Of a DNA stretch of 64,000 bases, positions 1-9,017 are shown piece by piece. The position numbers were made by a program, and so were the translations under genes. The notes beneath the pieces are model-generated. The model was not told the origin of the DNA. It ran no database searches and was given only the letters and a program-made list of their open reading frames with translations. The stretch comes from Photobacterium gaetbulicola Gung47 (lineage in GTDB: Bacteria; Pseudomonadota; Gammaproteobacteria; Enterobacterales; Vibrionaceae). Within the stretch, counting starts at the first letter, position 1. Each line of letters opens with the position of its first letter. The stretch covers positions 1,612,001-1,676,000 of the forward strand of contig CP005973.1 in the NCBI GenBank assembly GCA_000940995.1, written 5' to 3'.

Positions 1-1202
1 AAATCGTTGTCAGCAAGCTGATGGAATCGGCCGGTGCAACCGGTAACATCCACTGCTACACCGACCAAAAAGAAGCATTAAAAGGGGCTGACTTTGTCGT
101 GGTGGCCTTCCAAATCGGTGGCTACGAGCCTTGTACTGTCATTGATTTTGACGTGTGCAAAAAACACGGACTGGAGCAGACGATTGCCGATACGTTGGGC
201 CCTGGCGGCATTATGCGCTCCTTGCGCACCATCCCTCACCTGTGGCAGATCTGCGAGGACATGACTGAAGTCTGCCCGCAGGCCACCATGCTGAACTATG
301 TCAACCCGATGGCGATGAACACTTGGGCGATGTACGAGAAATACCCGCATATCAAACAAGTCGGTCTTTGTCACTCGGTACAGGGCACAGCCGAAGAACT
401 GGCGCGTGATCTGGACATTGACTATAGCGACTTGCGCTATACCTGCGCCGGTATCAACCACATGGCCTACTACCTAACGCTAGAGAAGAAAACCGAAGAC
501 GGCGAGTATGTCAGCATCTACCCGGATCTGTTAAAAGCTTACGAAATGGGACAGGCACCGAAGCCGAATATTCACGGCAACCCTCGCTGCGAAAACATTG
601 TCCGTTATGAAATGTTCAAGAAGCTGGGCTACTTCGTCACCGAGTCGTCCGAGCACTTTGCCGAATACACGCCTTACTTCATCAAGCCGAACCGTCCGGA
701 TCTGATTGAACGCTACAAAGTGCCATTGGACGAATATCCAAAGCGTTGTGTCGAACAGATTGCCAACTGGAAAAAAGATCTCGAAGCCTTTAAACAGGCC
801 GAGCGTATCGAGCAGAAGGAATCCCACGAATACGCCAGTACCATCATGAATGCCATCTGGACCAACACACCAAGCGTGATTTACGGCAACGTGAAGAACC
901 AAGGGCTGATTGACAACCTGCCGCAAGGCTGTTGTGTCGAGGTCGCCTGCTTGGTTGATGCCAACGGTATCCAGCCAACGGCGGTGGGCAAACTGCCAAG
1001 CCACCTTGCGGCCTTGATGCAAACCAACATCAATGTCCAGACCCTGCTGACAGAAGCGATCCTGACCGAAAACCGCGAGCGCATTTACCACGCCGCGATG
1101 CTGGACCCTCATACTGCCGCCGTACTTGGCATCGAGGAAATCTACGCCTTGGTGGATGAACTGATTGAAGCACAGCAAGACTGGTTGCCAGCGTGGATCT
1201 AA
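1..1202 (+). CDS. melA: alpha-galactosidase MelA (GH4), 5' truncated by window edge
   Basis: Family 4 glycoside hydrolase that cleaves melibiose in the cytoplasm using NAD+ and a divalent metal. The frame is open from base 3, before the first ATG at 21, so the true start lies upstream; about 50 residues holding the NAD-binding Rossmann start are missing compared with E. coli MelA. GH4 hallmarks are visible: the NPMAMNTWAM segment, the metal-site cysteine in GLCHSVQGTAEE and the histidine in AGINHMAYYL. The rest matches remembered E. coli MelA almost without gaps. melB follows 234 bases downstream on the same strand, as in the enterobacterial mel operon. A melR regulator is not in the window. 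Confidence 0.96.
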   Translation, partial: IVVSKLMESAGATGNIHCYTDQKEALKGADFVVVAFQIGGYEPCTVIDFDVCKKHGLEQTIADTLGPGGIMRSLRTIPHLWQICEDMTEVCPQATMLNYVNPMAMNTWAMYEKYPHIKQVGLCHSVQGTAEELARDLDIDYSDLRYTCAGINHMAYYLTLEKKTEDGEYVSIYPDLLKAYEMGQAPKPNIHGNPRCENIVRYEMFKKLGYFVTESSEHFAEYTPYFIKPNRPDLIERYKVPLDEYPKRCVEQIANWKKDLEAFKQAERIEQKESHEYASTIMNAIWTNTPSVIYGNVKNQGLIDNLPQGCCVEVACLVDANGIQPTAVGKLPSHLAALMQTNINVQTLLTEAILTENRERIYHAAMLDPHTAAVLGIEEIYALVDELIEAQQDWLPAWI

Positions 1203-1244
1203 CCATCAGGCTCTAACCACACACTGAAAACAATATCAATTACG

Positions 1245-1273
1245 CCATCACGCCATGCTTTGCGGCGTGATGG
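1245..1273 (+). other. intercistronic hairpin between melA and melB
   Basis: A perfect 10-bp inverted repeat (CCATCACGCC with GGCGTGATGG) and a 9-base loop lie 43 bases after the melA stop. No T-run follows it, so it does not look like a rho-independent terminator. An RNA-processing or 3'-end-protecting hairpin that would make melA and melB mRNA levels differ is the simplest reading, but this is inference. Confidence 0.5.
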
Positions 1274-1436
1274 TAAAGAGCAAGAAGCAATTTTATCAAA
1301 CCACTCAAAGAGACCGAGCCCAATTATAAGCCCGGCTCCTTGAAGTGGTTTGGGTCTATCCCTATCGTGAAAACAAACAATAACGACCTTTTCCAATAAA
1401 GCAGTAAAAAAGGGGAAAAGGGAACAAGGAGCTTTT

Positions 1437-2864
1437 ATGAGCGTCTCAATGAACACCAAGTTAAGCTACGGCTTTGGTGCATTCGGCAAGGACTTTGCCA
1501 TTACCATCGTCTACATGTACCTGATGTTTTACTACACCGATGTCGCCGGGATCTCTGCCGGGGTTGTCGGTACCATATTCCTTGTCGCCCGTATTTGGGA
1601 TGCGGTCAATGACCCTATCATGGGCTGGGTGGTAAACAACACCCGCACCCGCTGGGGCAAATTCAAACCTTGGATCCTAATCGGTACCATCGCCAACTCT
1701 GTTGTGCTCTATCTGCTGTTCAACGCCCACTACTTTGAAGGCCCGTGGCTTATTGCCTACGCGGCGGTCACTTACATTCTATGGGGCATGACTTACACCT
1801 TGATGGATATTCCTTTCTGGTCGTTAGTCCCTACCCTGACGTTGGACAAGCGCGAACGTGAAGAATTGGTTCCCTATCCGCGCTTCTTTGCCAGCCTGGC
1901 TTGGGTTGTCACAGCTGCCATCGCAATGCCGTTTATCAACTACGTCGGTGGTGACGACAAGGGCTACGGTTTCCAAGTCTTCACCATCCTCCTTATTGCA
2001 TGCTTTGCGGTCTCCACTTACATCACACTGCGCAACGTCAAAGAGCGCTACTCGACCGCACAACTCGATGATCAGCCGGTACAAGAGAAAGTCTCTCTTA
2101 AAGAGATGGTTGGCCTTATCTACAAAAACAGTCAGCTGAGCAGTGTATTATGCATGGCACTGGCCTATAACCTCGCGACCAATATCATCACCGCCTTTGC
2201 GGTCTACTACTTCACCTATGTGGTCGGTAACGAGGCGCTGTTCCCTTACTACATGGCCTATGCGGGTATCGCTAACCTGATCACCCTGGTTCTGTTCCCG
2301 AAGCTTGCCAGTATGTTCTCTCGCCGTGTACTTTGGGCCTGCGCTTCGGGCTTCCCTATCCTTGGCAGCTTGGTACTGATTTACGTCGGCATGTACAACC
2401 CGCAAAGCATCATCTTGATCTCAACTGCCGGTGTATTATTGCAAATCGGCACAGCACTGTTCTGGGTGCTTAATGTCATCATGGTCGCAGATACCGTAGA
2501 CTACGGCGAATACAAACTGGGCGTACGCTGCGAAAGTATCGCCTACTCGGTCCAAACCTTAGTGGTCAAAGCAGGTTCGGCCTTTGCAGCCTTCTTCATC
2601 GGTATTGCCCTGACCTTGGTCGACTATGTACCGAACGTCGAACAAAACGCCGATACTGTCTTTGGCATGCAATGCATCATGATTGGCTTGCCGAGCATCT
2701 TCTTTGCCATCGCACTGTTCATTTACTTCCGCTACTACAAACTGAACGGCACACTACTCAACGATGTTCAGCATAAACTGATGCAGAAGTACGGCGATGA
2801 GGAGCCAGAGGCTGACAACACACCACTTATCCCTGAACCTCAGCTGGCACAAGAAAGCCGCTAG
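1437..2864 (+). CDS. melB: melibiose:cation symporter MelB (GPH family)
   Basis: Twelve-helix inner-membrane symporter that imports melibiose with Na+, H+ or Li+. The 475 residues match the family length. The N terminus (KLSYGFGAFGKDFAI), the cation-site aspartates in DAVNDPIMGW and the YTLMDIPFWSLVP segment are those of enterobacterial MelB, and the charged C-terminal tail is typical. The start is supported by AAGGAG five bases before the ATG. It lies downstream of melA and is closed by a strong terminator, so melAB is probably one transcription unit. A related GPH sugar transporter is the only real alternative; the melA neighbour argues against that. Confidence 0.96.
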   Translation: MSVSMNTKLSYGFGAFGKDFAITIVYMYLMFYYTDVAGISAGVVGTIFLVARIWDAVNDPIMGWVVNNTRTRWGKFKPWILIGTIANSVVLYLLFNAHYFEGPWLIAYAAVTYILWGMTYTLMDIPFWSLVPTLTLDKREREELVPYPRFFASLAWVVTAAIAMPFINYVGGDDKGYGFQVFTILLIACFAVSTYITLRNVKERYSTAQLDDQPVQEKVSLKEMVGLIYKNSQLSSVLCMALAYNLATNIITAFAVYYFTYVVGNEALFPYYMAYAGIANLITLVLFPKLASMFSRRVLWACASGFPILGSLVLIYVGMYNPQSIILISTAGVLLQIGTALFWVLNVIMVADTVDYGEYKLGVRCESIAYSVQTLVVKAGSAFAAFFIGIALTLVDYVPNVEQNADTVFGMQCIMIGLPSIFFAIALFIYFRYYKLNGTLLNDVQHKLMQKYGDEEPEADNTPLIPEPQLAQESR

Positions 2865-2881
2865 CTAATTGATTAAAATAG

Positions 2882-2912
2882 AAAAGCCCGCTGTGTTAGC
2901 GGGCTTTTTCGA
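2882..2912. terminator. bidirectional rho-independent terminator after melB
   Basis: The inverted repeat AAAAGCCCGC / GCGGGCTTTT has a 7-base loop. It lies between the ends of melB (+) and the HPr paralogue (-) and has T-runs in both directions, so it can end both units. Confidence 0.85.
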
Positions 2913-2963
2913 TTTGACGCTCACTCTCTGGCACTGAGCCAGAAAGTGGCAATAAGGCAGGCG

Positions 2964-3215
2964 TTAGCCAGTGACATTTTCAATAAACGTCGCCAGCTCA
3001 TTAACGGCTTGTTGGTTCGTCGACTGCACTGTTACTGTCGTTCCCTGAACCAGCGCCAAGGTCTGCAACTTGAACAGATTCTTGGCCGTGGCCGTCTTGC
3101 CATTAGACACAATTTCAATCTCTTCCGCATACTTCTTGGCGGCTTTCACAAACTGGGCTGCAGGCCTGGTGTGCAAGCCACTTTCAGCAGAAATCACGGC
3201 ATTTTTCTTAAACAT
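2964..3215 (-). CDS. HPr-like phosphocarrier protein (PtsH paralogue)
   Basis: An 83-residue HPr-fold protein. The phosphorylatable His15 sits in the classic context GLHTRPAAQF with Arg17, so it could pass phosphate from enzyme I to sugar-specific EIIA proteins. The start is the ATG at 3215, preceded by AAGGAGC; an upstream in-frame start would add an unconserved tail. The position of regulatory Ser46 is Asn (KNLFKLQTL against KSLFKLQTL in ordinary proteobacterial HPr as I recall it). It stands alone, without ptsI or crr, between melB and dbpA. A dedicated or secondary HPr is more likely than the housekeeping copy, which normally sits in ptsHI-crr. Confidence 0.88.
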   Translation of the reverse strand: MFKKNAVISAESGLHTRPAAQFVKAAKKYAEEIEIVSNGKTATAKNLFKLQTLALVQGTTVTVQSTNQQAVNELATFIENVTG

Positions 3216-3351
3216 ATAACAAGCTCCTTGGTTATCTGTTTGTTTTTGTACCGTTTTAAACAACCCAGTTCTGCGAAATCCGACTCAAGATGAATAATTA
3301 CCCTTGGCCGGATGATGAAAATGCGATCTAGCAAGCGACCCGAAGCGCTAT

Positions 3352-4740
3352 TTAGCCTTTAATAATGCGGGCACGGAACGAGCGCCCCTTCATTTTACCT
3401 TTTTCCAATTTTTTCAAGGCCACGCGGGCAACATCACTGCGCACAGCTACATAGGCCACCATATCGAAGACATTGATTTTGCCGACCTGATCACCTCGAA
3501 TGCCGTTTTCACCGGTCAGCGCCCCCAAGATATCGCCTGGACGGACCTTCTGCTTTTTACCGCCCAGAATTTGCAATGTGGTCATTGCTGGGCGGAACGT
3601 CGGTTGGCTAAGCAGGGAGGCCGAAGGCAGCTCGGCGCCGACAATATCTTTCTCCAGGTAGTCTTCCAGCAGAGCAACCTTGTAGTGCTCTTTATCGCTA
3701 AAGAGTGAGCAAGCCACCCCCTTGCTGCCGGCACGGCCGGTACGGCCAATGCGGTGGACGTGCACTTCGGTATCGCGGGCAAGGTGATAGTTGATCACAC
3801 AATCGAGTGCTTCGATATCCAAACCACGTGCCGCCACATCGGTGGCAACCAATACCGAGGTACTCTTGTTGGCAAAACGAACCAATGTCTGGTCACGCTC
3901 GCGCTGCTCCAAATCGCCATGCAGTGCCATGGCACTGAAACCGTACATATCTAGCTCATCGGCTACTTCCTGAGCTTCGCGCTTGGTGTTGCAGAACACC
4001 ACGGAAGACTCTGGCTTATGCAGAGACAACAGCAGGCGAAGCGCCGTCATACGATCTTCGTTGCTCTCTACATGGTAGAAATGCTGATCGATACTGCTCT
4101 CGTCATGGGTCGACTCAACCTTCACCATCACCGGCTTATGCATGATCTCACTGGCGATAGCTTCAATCTGTTTTGGATAGGTGGCACTGAACAGTAAGGT
4201 TTGACGATCGACTGGCGCGGCATCGACAATTGCATCCAAGGCATCTTGGAAACCCATTTCCAGCATCCGATCTGCTTCATCAAGTACCAGTAGGTTCAGA
4301 TCATCAAGCGAAAGAAAGCCTTTGCGCACATGTTCTTCTACACGTCCCGGCGTCCCCACAATGATATGGGCACCGTGCTCCAGCGAACCGATCTGCGGGC
4401 CAAACGGCATACCACCACACAGGGTCAGTACCTTGATGTTGTGGATAGAGCGTGCCAGCTTACGGATCTCTTTGGCGACCTGATCGGCCAACTCGCGGGT
4501 CGGGCAAAGTACCAACGACTGAATACGGAAACGTTTTACGTTAAGGTGGTCGAGCAAGCCCAGACCGAACGCTGCGGTTTTACCCGAACCTGTTTTGCCC
4601 TGGGCGATAACGTCCTTACCCGCTAAGATATGCGGCAGGCTCTGGCTTTGGATCGGTGTCATGGATGCATAGCCAAGGGTTGCCAAGTTGGCTTCTAATT
4701 CAGGCTTAAGGTTCAAGGTAGAAAACGCGTTGCTGCTCAC
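3352..4740 (-). CDS. dbpA: DEAD-box ATP-dependent RNA helicase DbpA
   Basis: RNA helicase specific for 23S rRNA hairpin 92, acting in 50S subunit assembly. All motifs are present in order: Q motif (MTPIQSQSLP), Walker A (GKTGSGKTAAF), PTREL, GTPGR, DEAD (LVLDEADRML), SAT (LLFSATYP), DVAARGLD and the arginine motif HRIGRTGR. The C-terminal domain, with KVRPGDILGALTGENGI and the basic end MKGRSFRARIIK, is the DbpA RNA-binding domain and separates it from SrmB or RhlB. A GTG start at 4740 is preferred because AGGA lies 8 bases before it; the TTG six bases further upstream is too close to that site. Confidence 0.94.
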   Translation of the reverse strand: MSSNAFSTLNLKPELEANLATLGYASMTPIQSQSLPHILAGKDVIAQGKTGSGKTAAFGLGLLDHLNVKRFRIQSLVLCPTRELADQVAKEIRKLARSIHNIKVLTLCGGMPFGPQIGSLEHGAHIIVGTPGRVEEHVRKGFLSLDDLNLLVLDEADRMLEMGFQDALDAIVDAAPVDRQTLLFSATYPKQIEAIASEIMHKPVMVKVESTHDESSIDQHFYHVESNEDRMTALRLLLSLHKPESSVVFCNTKREAQEVADELDMYGFSAMALHGDLEQRERDQTLVRFANKSTSVLVATDVAARGLDIEALDCVINYHLARDTEVHVHRIGRTGRAGSKGVACSLFSDKEHYKVALLEDYLEKDIVGAELPSASLLSQPTFRPAMTTLQILGGKKQKVRPGDILGALTGENGIRGDQVGKINVFDMVAYVAVRSDVARVALKKLEKGKMKGRSFRARIIKG

Positions 4741-4837
4741 GGGCAAAGTCCTGTCATGACCTGCAAATTCAACATCGCTTTGCAGGCTAAAAAAACACTG
4801 GCAACACCGGCGAAAAGTACTTTCTGTCTCACCCCGT

Positions 4838-4873
4838 TACCGCAAGGGATGCGACACTAACAGCCTTGCGGTA
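4838..4873 (-). other. hairpin downstream of the OsmC-like gene
   Basis: A 10-bp inverted repeat (TACCGCAAGG / CCTTGCGGTA) with a 16-base loop lies between dbpA and the OsmC-like gene. No T-run follows it in the minus direction and the loop is long, so it is at best a weak terminator or an mRNA 3'-end structure. Confidence 0.4.
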
Positions 4874-4918
4874 AAAAAGATAGACTCGGGTTCATTTATT
4901 TCAGCAGGCACGAAGGCG

Positions 4919-5335
4919 CTACTTTACAATCGTGTATTCCCAGCTTAACTCAGCACCGGAACGAGCGATCATAATTGATACCGAACAATGGGTTTCAAAC
5001 GTCATTTCTATCGCTTTCTCAATCGCTTTTTCCGTTAGATCACTCCCTGACAACTCAAAGTCAAAATGCAATTTGGTAAAAACCTTTGGTGGTGTCGGTG
5101 CCTGCTCGGCGCTGACAATAACGCGGCAGCTATCCAGAGGCTGACGCTGTTTGGCCATAATACTGGTGACATCAATTGAAGCACAGCTTGCCGCTGCACT
5201 TAGCATCAGCTCCATCGGTGTCTGCGCGCTATCGGTACCACCGAACTGGGTTGGCGCATCCGTAATAACCGCATGGCCCTGCTCTACCGTACTGACAAAA
5301 CATTTTCCGTGAACCCAGCGTGTTTCAATCTTCAT
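4919..5335 (-). CDS. OsmC/Ohr-fold protein (YhfA-like)
   Basis: A 138-residue OsmC-superfamily protein. The two conserved cysteines of the fold are present (SAASCASID and FETHCSVS), spaced as in the peroxide-reducing members, so a thiol-based peroxidase role is possible. The charged KIETRWVHGKCF start and the lack of Ohr-specific features point to the uncharacterised YhfA branch rather than to Ohr or OsmC proper. A weak AGGGA precedes the ATG. It is divergent from the DUF819 gene across 106 bp. Confidence 0.85.
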   Translation of the reverse strand: MKIETRWVHGKCFVSTVEQGHAVITDAPTQFGGTDSAQTPMELMLSAAASCASIDVTSIMAKQRQPLDSCRVIVSAEQAPTPPKVFTKLHFDFELSGSDLTEKAIEKAIEMTFETHCSVSIMIARSGAELSWEYTIVK

Positions 5336-5441
5336 TTGGATATTTCCCTATTTAATTAACAGTGATATAAATAAATTAAATTTTGTCTTACAAATATCAA
5401 GTATGTCCAATTAATTCAATCATCTATATCAAAGGAAGATT

Positions 5442-6599
5442 ATGATCACCGAAGGATTTGATTTCATCGCCGTGATGTTCGGCTTATGTGGTTTACTGGT
5501 CTGGCTAGAACAGCGCTACCCCAGCCAGTTATTCAAATGGTTCCCCAGTATTGTACTTGTCATGTTTGGCTCCATGGCCCTCTACACCTTTGGCATGTGG
5601 GAGATGACCCCAGAAGTAAAAGCGGCACGGGCCACCGTGCGAGACAATGCCATTCCCGCTATGCTGTTTCTCATGTCGCTCAGCTTTAACCTAAGCGTCA
5701 TTCGCAAACTGGGTGCTCGATTAATTATTCTATTCCTCGCCTCAACCGCCAGTATTATGGCCGGTTTTATTGTTGTGCATGGCATCATGGGCGGTTTCCT
5801 CAATGATGAAACCCCGCTCACTTTCGGTGTCATGTCGGCAGGCTGGACCGGCGGCACGCAAAACTTTGTCGCGGTCAAAGAAGCCCTGTCAGTTACCGAT
5901 TCAGCCATGGCCTATACCCTGTTGATGGGGGCGCTTTGCTACACCGTCTGGCTGATCATGATCGTCGCTTTAAAGCCGATGAAGGAACGCTTCAACGGGG
6001 TGTTAAAAGCCAATGACAACGGTTTGGATGAAATCCTGTCGAAGCTCGGTTCACTCGAGAAAAAAGGAAAGCCTGATCTACAGGCCATCCTCTTAATGCT
6101 AGGCCTCTCTTTAGTCGTCTCGTCAATCAGCCACCACTTAGGTAGAACAATAGCCTCGATGGGCCTTTTGAATCCAATGATTTGGGCAATAATTATCTCC
6201 TCAGTTCTTGGTATCCTTGCCGCACCGACTGCACTTGGCAAAATGGCCGGAGCCAATGAAGTCTCCGGAGTAATGCTTTATGTCGTCGTTGCCTTGATAG
6301 GTGCTGAAGTCAATCTGAGTGCCATTGGCCAAGCACCGATGTACATTATGTCGGGCTTCATGATCCTTGCCATTCACGCCGTTCTGATGCTGATGATCGG
6401 CCGAATGATGAAGATGAACTTGCACTTGATAGGTCTGGCCTCTATTGCCAATATCGGCAGTGCGCCCTCTGCAGCGGTGGTCGCAGCCGCTTACGACAAA
6501 AACCTGGTGCCGGTTGCGGTTATCATGGCACTGATTGGCTCGATGATAGGGTCATTTGTCGGTTTGACCGTCAGTGAAGTGATAGTGTTGTTAAGCTAA
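5442..6599 (+). CDS. DUF819 family integral membrane protein (YjcL-like)
   Basis: A 385-residue, strongly hydrophobic protein with roughly ten predicted helices and the DUF819 family pattern: WFPSIVLVMFG near the N terminus, IPAMLFLMSLSFNL, the glycine-rich GVMSAGWTGGTQNFVAVKEAL and IANIGSAPSAAVVAAAY near the end. The family resembles duplicated transporters, but no substrate is established. AAGGAAG lies just before the ATG. The gene is monocistronic, with its own terminator at 6647-6674. Confidence 0.88.
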   Translation: MITEGFDFIAVMFGLCGLLVWLEQRYPSQLFKWFPSIVLVMFGSMALYTFGMWEMTPEVKAARATVRDNAIPAMLFLMSLSFNLSVIRKLGARLIILFLASTASIMAGFIVVHGIMGGFLNDETPLTFGVMSAGWTGGTQNFVAVKEALSVTDSAMAYTLLMGALCYTVWLIMIVALKPMKERFNGVLKANDNGLDEILSKLGSLEKKGKPDLQAILLMLGLSLVVSSISHHLGRTIASMGLLNPMIWAIIISSVLGILAAPTALGKMAGANEVSGVMLYVVVALIGAEVNLSAIGQAPMYIMSGFMILAIHAVLMLMIGRMMKMNLHLIGLASIANIGSAPSAAVVAAAYDKNLVPVAVIMALIGSMIGSFVGLTVSEVIVLLS

Positions 6600-6646
6600 T
6601 GCACTCAATAAAAAATGACTTTATCTAACCAGTCAACAAACCATCT

Positions 6647-6674
6647 GGGATCTGAAGTATTCAGATCCCTTTTT
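6647..6674 (+). terminator. rho-independent terminator after the DUF819 gene
   Basis: A 9-bp perfect stem (GGGATCTGA / TCAGATCCC) with a 5-base loop is followed by TTTTT. A close copy lies at 8541-8567, on the other side of the EAL gene. Confidence 0.85.
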
Positions 6675-6870
6675 GCTACTGTAAGTGACTATGGCGTTTC
6701 TATATAAACTCCAACGCAATAACACACCTCTTTACAATCACGTGCTACAAAGACGTTTTAATCTTATTATTTCAATTTATATATTATATACTGACAACTC
6801 TTTGTTCTGTTAACAGACATGGGTAATACACCCTTAAATATGGGGCAAATGGCAATAGATTGTTTACTGG

Positions 6871-8349
6871 ATGGATAAGCAAATGCGGAAGTATCTAAGA
6901 TTTTTTGTTTATGTCTCACCTCTTGTAGTCATTTTTGCCACAGGCTCATATTTAGTCCATAGCAGTATCAACGAAGTTTTAGTCACAACTGTAAATAGAT
7001 ACATTCAAGAGGCCGATGAAATATTTTCCGATGTTGAATCTGAAAATAAAACAGCTCTACTAGATCCCCAAAATTGTGTACTTCTTGAGCGAAACTTACG
7101 TTATGAACATGATATAGAAGAAATGCAAATTCTTCTCAACCAAGATGTAATTTGCTCATCAAGGGGGGATAGGGTCGATGTACAGCCAATACATATACCT
7201 AGCGATGAATTATTTTCAACGCTAGTAATAATCCCGGACCCTTATAGTATTACAGGCGCAGGTCTGTCTGTCATTAATAAAGATACAATAAATACTGGAT
7301 ATTACGCCGTTTCATCTATTGATAAGACTTATATCAGATCGAAAATAGGCTACATGTTAGACAATCGCTTCAAACGAGCGGTTCTTTTTATTGGTGAATC
7401 TAGTGCACCGGTCGGGCAATCAAAGAGGGGAATTAATCCTCAATATATTGCCAAATCAGATTTATACGAATACGAAATATTACTTGAGGCTAGTGATAAA
7501 TTTACGTCTGAACGCAAGACATTCTACTTCCTGTTATTTATCCCTATTACACTGGTCGTTTATCTCACTTTGTACTTCGCGCGGTACTTGTTTAGTCGCA
7601 AACGTAGTATGTACACCGAGGTAAAGCTTGCTCTCAAAATGCGTGAATTCTTTCTTCACTATCAACCCCACGTTGATGCTTCTTCTGGTTGTGTCTTTGG
7701 TGTCGAAGCCTTGGTTCGTTGGCAACATCCTTCCCGAGGTATTGTATACCCAGATGTTTTTATTCCACTAATGGAAGAATATGGGTTGATGGATGAACTA
7801 ACAGATTATGTACTAAATGCAGCCTATCATGACTTAGCAGAAAAGGTCTTTAGAGAGGGTATACACCTAGGTATTAATGTACCGCCGGGCTATTTCTCAA
7901 ACCCAAAAAACATCCGTTTACTCAAGCTGTACAAAAATAAGTTTGACGGTATCGGTATCAGCCTTGGATTAGAAATCACTGAGAGGCAATTTCTCGATAG
8001 TGTTGCTTGTGAGAGCATTAGCCGCCTACGTACTTTTGGCATCGATATTCTTATCGATGATTTCGGCACTGGCCAAACATCACTTTCTGTTTTAGAGAGA
8101 ACGAATATTGACTACCTTAAAATTGATAAATGTTTCGTTGACTCTATTGGCCATCAAAGTGTTAATGCCCCCGTACTAAACGCAATCATTAACTTAGCAA
8201 AAGAGCTTAACGTCGGCATTATCGCTGAAGGTGTAGAAACGGATCGTCAAGCGCAATACCTGCTTACTCAAGGCGTCACTCTTCATCAAGGTTACCTTTA
8301 TGCAAAGCCAGCACGAATAGAGAAACTGTTTTTATCTAAAAGTAAATAG
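6871..8349 (+). CDS. CSS-motif EAL-domain c-di-GMP phosphodiesterase
   Basis: Membrane-bound enzyme that hydrolyses c-di-GMP. Helix 1 (about residues 10-28) is followed by a periplasmic CSS domain whose signature appears as VICSSRGD, with a partner cysteine in QNCVLLE. A second helix lies near residues 213-233, and the EAL domain fills the rest. Catalytic features look intact: EAL at residue 279 (GVEALVRWQHP), N in LGINVPP, E in LEITERQF, IDDFGTG, K in YLKIDK and E in IAEGVETD. CSS/EAL proteins respond to periplasmic thiol redox state through DsbA/DsbB. The gene is visibly AT-rich with many AGA and ATA codons, unlike its neighbours, and is flanked by two similar terminators. The start may instead be the ATG at 6883. 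Confidence 0.93.
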   Translation: MDKQMRKYLRFFVYVSPLVVIFATGSYLVHSSINEVLVTTVNRYIQEADEIFSDVESENKTALLDPQNCVLLERNLRYEHDIEEMQILLNQDVICSSRGDRVDVQPIHIPSDELFSTLVIIPDPYSITGAGLSVINKDTINTGYYAVSSIDKTYIRSKIGYMLDNRFKRAVLFIGESSAPVGQSKRGINPQYIAKSDLYEYEILLEASDKFTSERKTFYFLLFIPITLVVYLTLYFARYLFSRKRSMYTEVKLALKMREFFLHYQPHVDASSGCVFGVEALVRWQHPSRGIVYPDVFIPLMEEYGLMDELTDYVLNAAYHDLAEKVFREGIHLGINVPPGYFSNPKNIRLLKLYKNKFDGIGISLGLEITERQFLDSVACESISRLRTFGIDILIDDFGTGQTSLSVLERTNIDYLKIDKCFVDSIGHQSVNAPVLNAIINLAKELNVGIIAEGVETDRQAQYLLTQGVTLHQGYLYAKPARIEKLFLSKSK

Positions 8350-8540
8350 ATAACAGGCGGGCACGCTATGTTATGCCGCCTAGTCAATCATGATAGTGGC
8401 ATTGCGCCCCATACCCCCCGTTTCAACAGCCGACTCAAAGCCACGGATAATAGTTTGGATGACAGTCCGTGAAATGGCAGTGTTTCTTGGCTAGCTTATT
8501 ACGTAAAAGGTAATTAATACCAATCAGAAAAAAGTCATCA

Positions 8541-8567
8541 GGGATCTGATGTGTTCAGACCCCCTTT
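8541..8567 (+). terminator. rho-independent terminator after the EAL gene
   Basis: The stem GGGATCTGA / TCAGACCCC (one mismatch) with a short loop is followed by TTTTT. It closely resembles the terminator at 6647-6674. It lies between convergent genes and may also serve the EF-hand gene. Confidence 0.78.
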
Positions 8568-8585
8568 TTACGACTTTACTTTGCC

Positions 8586-8933
8586 CTACCAATTACTTTT
8601 ATTTCCTCTACCCGGGCCTCGTGGACCCATCATTTGATGACTCAGAAATTCTTCTTCTGATATCAGATTATCGCCATCGGTATCGATATCAGACAACTCT
8701 GGACGCATCCCGGCATACTGCATACGTCCTCCATTCTCGGCACGCTCTTGCATACGCTTTGACTGGAAGGCGGACAATTCTTGCGAAGTGATATAACCAT
8801 CATTGTCAGTATCGAAATCGCTAAATGCAGGCCTTGGTGGTGGATTACCTGATTGCGGGCCGGCCGCCCACGCCGATACAGATACCATTGATACTGCCAG
8901 CAAGGCAGTAAGCAGCATACTTTGCGCTTTCAT
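8586..8933 (-). CDS. exported EF-hand calcium-binding protein
   Basis: A 115-residue protein with a Sec signal peptide (cleavage likely after SVSAWA, residue 23) and two canonical EF-hand loops. Loop 1 is residues 41-52 (DTDNDGYITSQE) and loop 2 is residues 84-95 (DTDGDNLISEEE); each has acidic or oxygen ligands at positions 1, 3, 5 and 12. The C terminus is rich in Gly, Pro and Arg. It is probably a periplasmic Ca2+ sensor or buffer of the kind common in marine gammaproteobacteria; the partner is unknown. AAAGGGGG lies five bases before the ATG. Confidence 0.87.
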   Translation of the reverse strand: MKAQSMLLTALLAVSMVSVSAWAAGPQSGNPPPRPAFSDFDTDNDGYITSQELSAFQSKRMQERAENGGRMQYAGMRPELSDIDTDGDNLISEEEFLSHQMMGPRGPGRGNKSNW

Positions 8934-9017
8934 AACAGCCCCCTTTATTGCTGTACTATCAGCTTAAATATATGCCTTTCAATGTATATTAACGTGATCA
9001 GGTGTAAATATTTGTAA

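Noticed and set aside
1245..1273. Hairpin after melA as a terminator
   Set aside because: No T-run follows, and melB downstream belongs to the same pathway.
2946..3293. 115-codon plus-strand frame over the HPr paralogue
   Set aside because: Exact antisense of a well-recognised gene; the reading is an artefact of HPr codon use.
8377..8484. Short minus-strand frame reading SRTVIQTIIRGFESAVETGG
   Set aside because: About 35 codons between stops, with no start codon and no family that I can name; it may be a gene remnant but cannot be supported.
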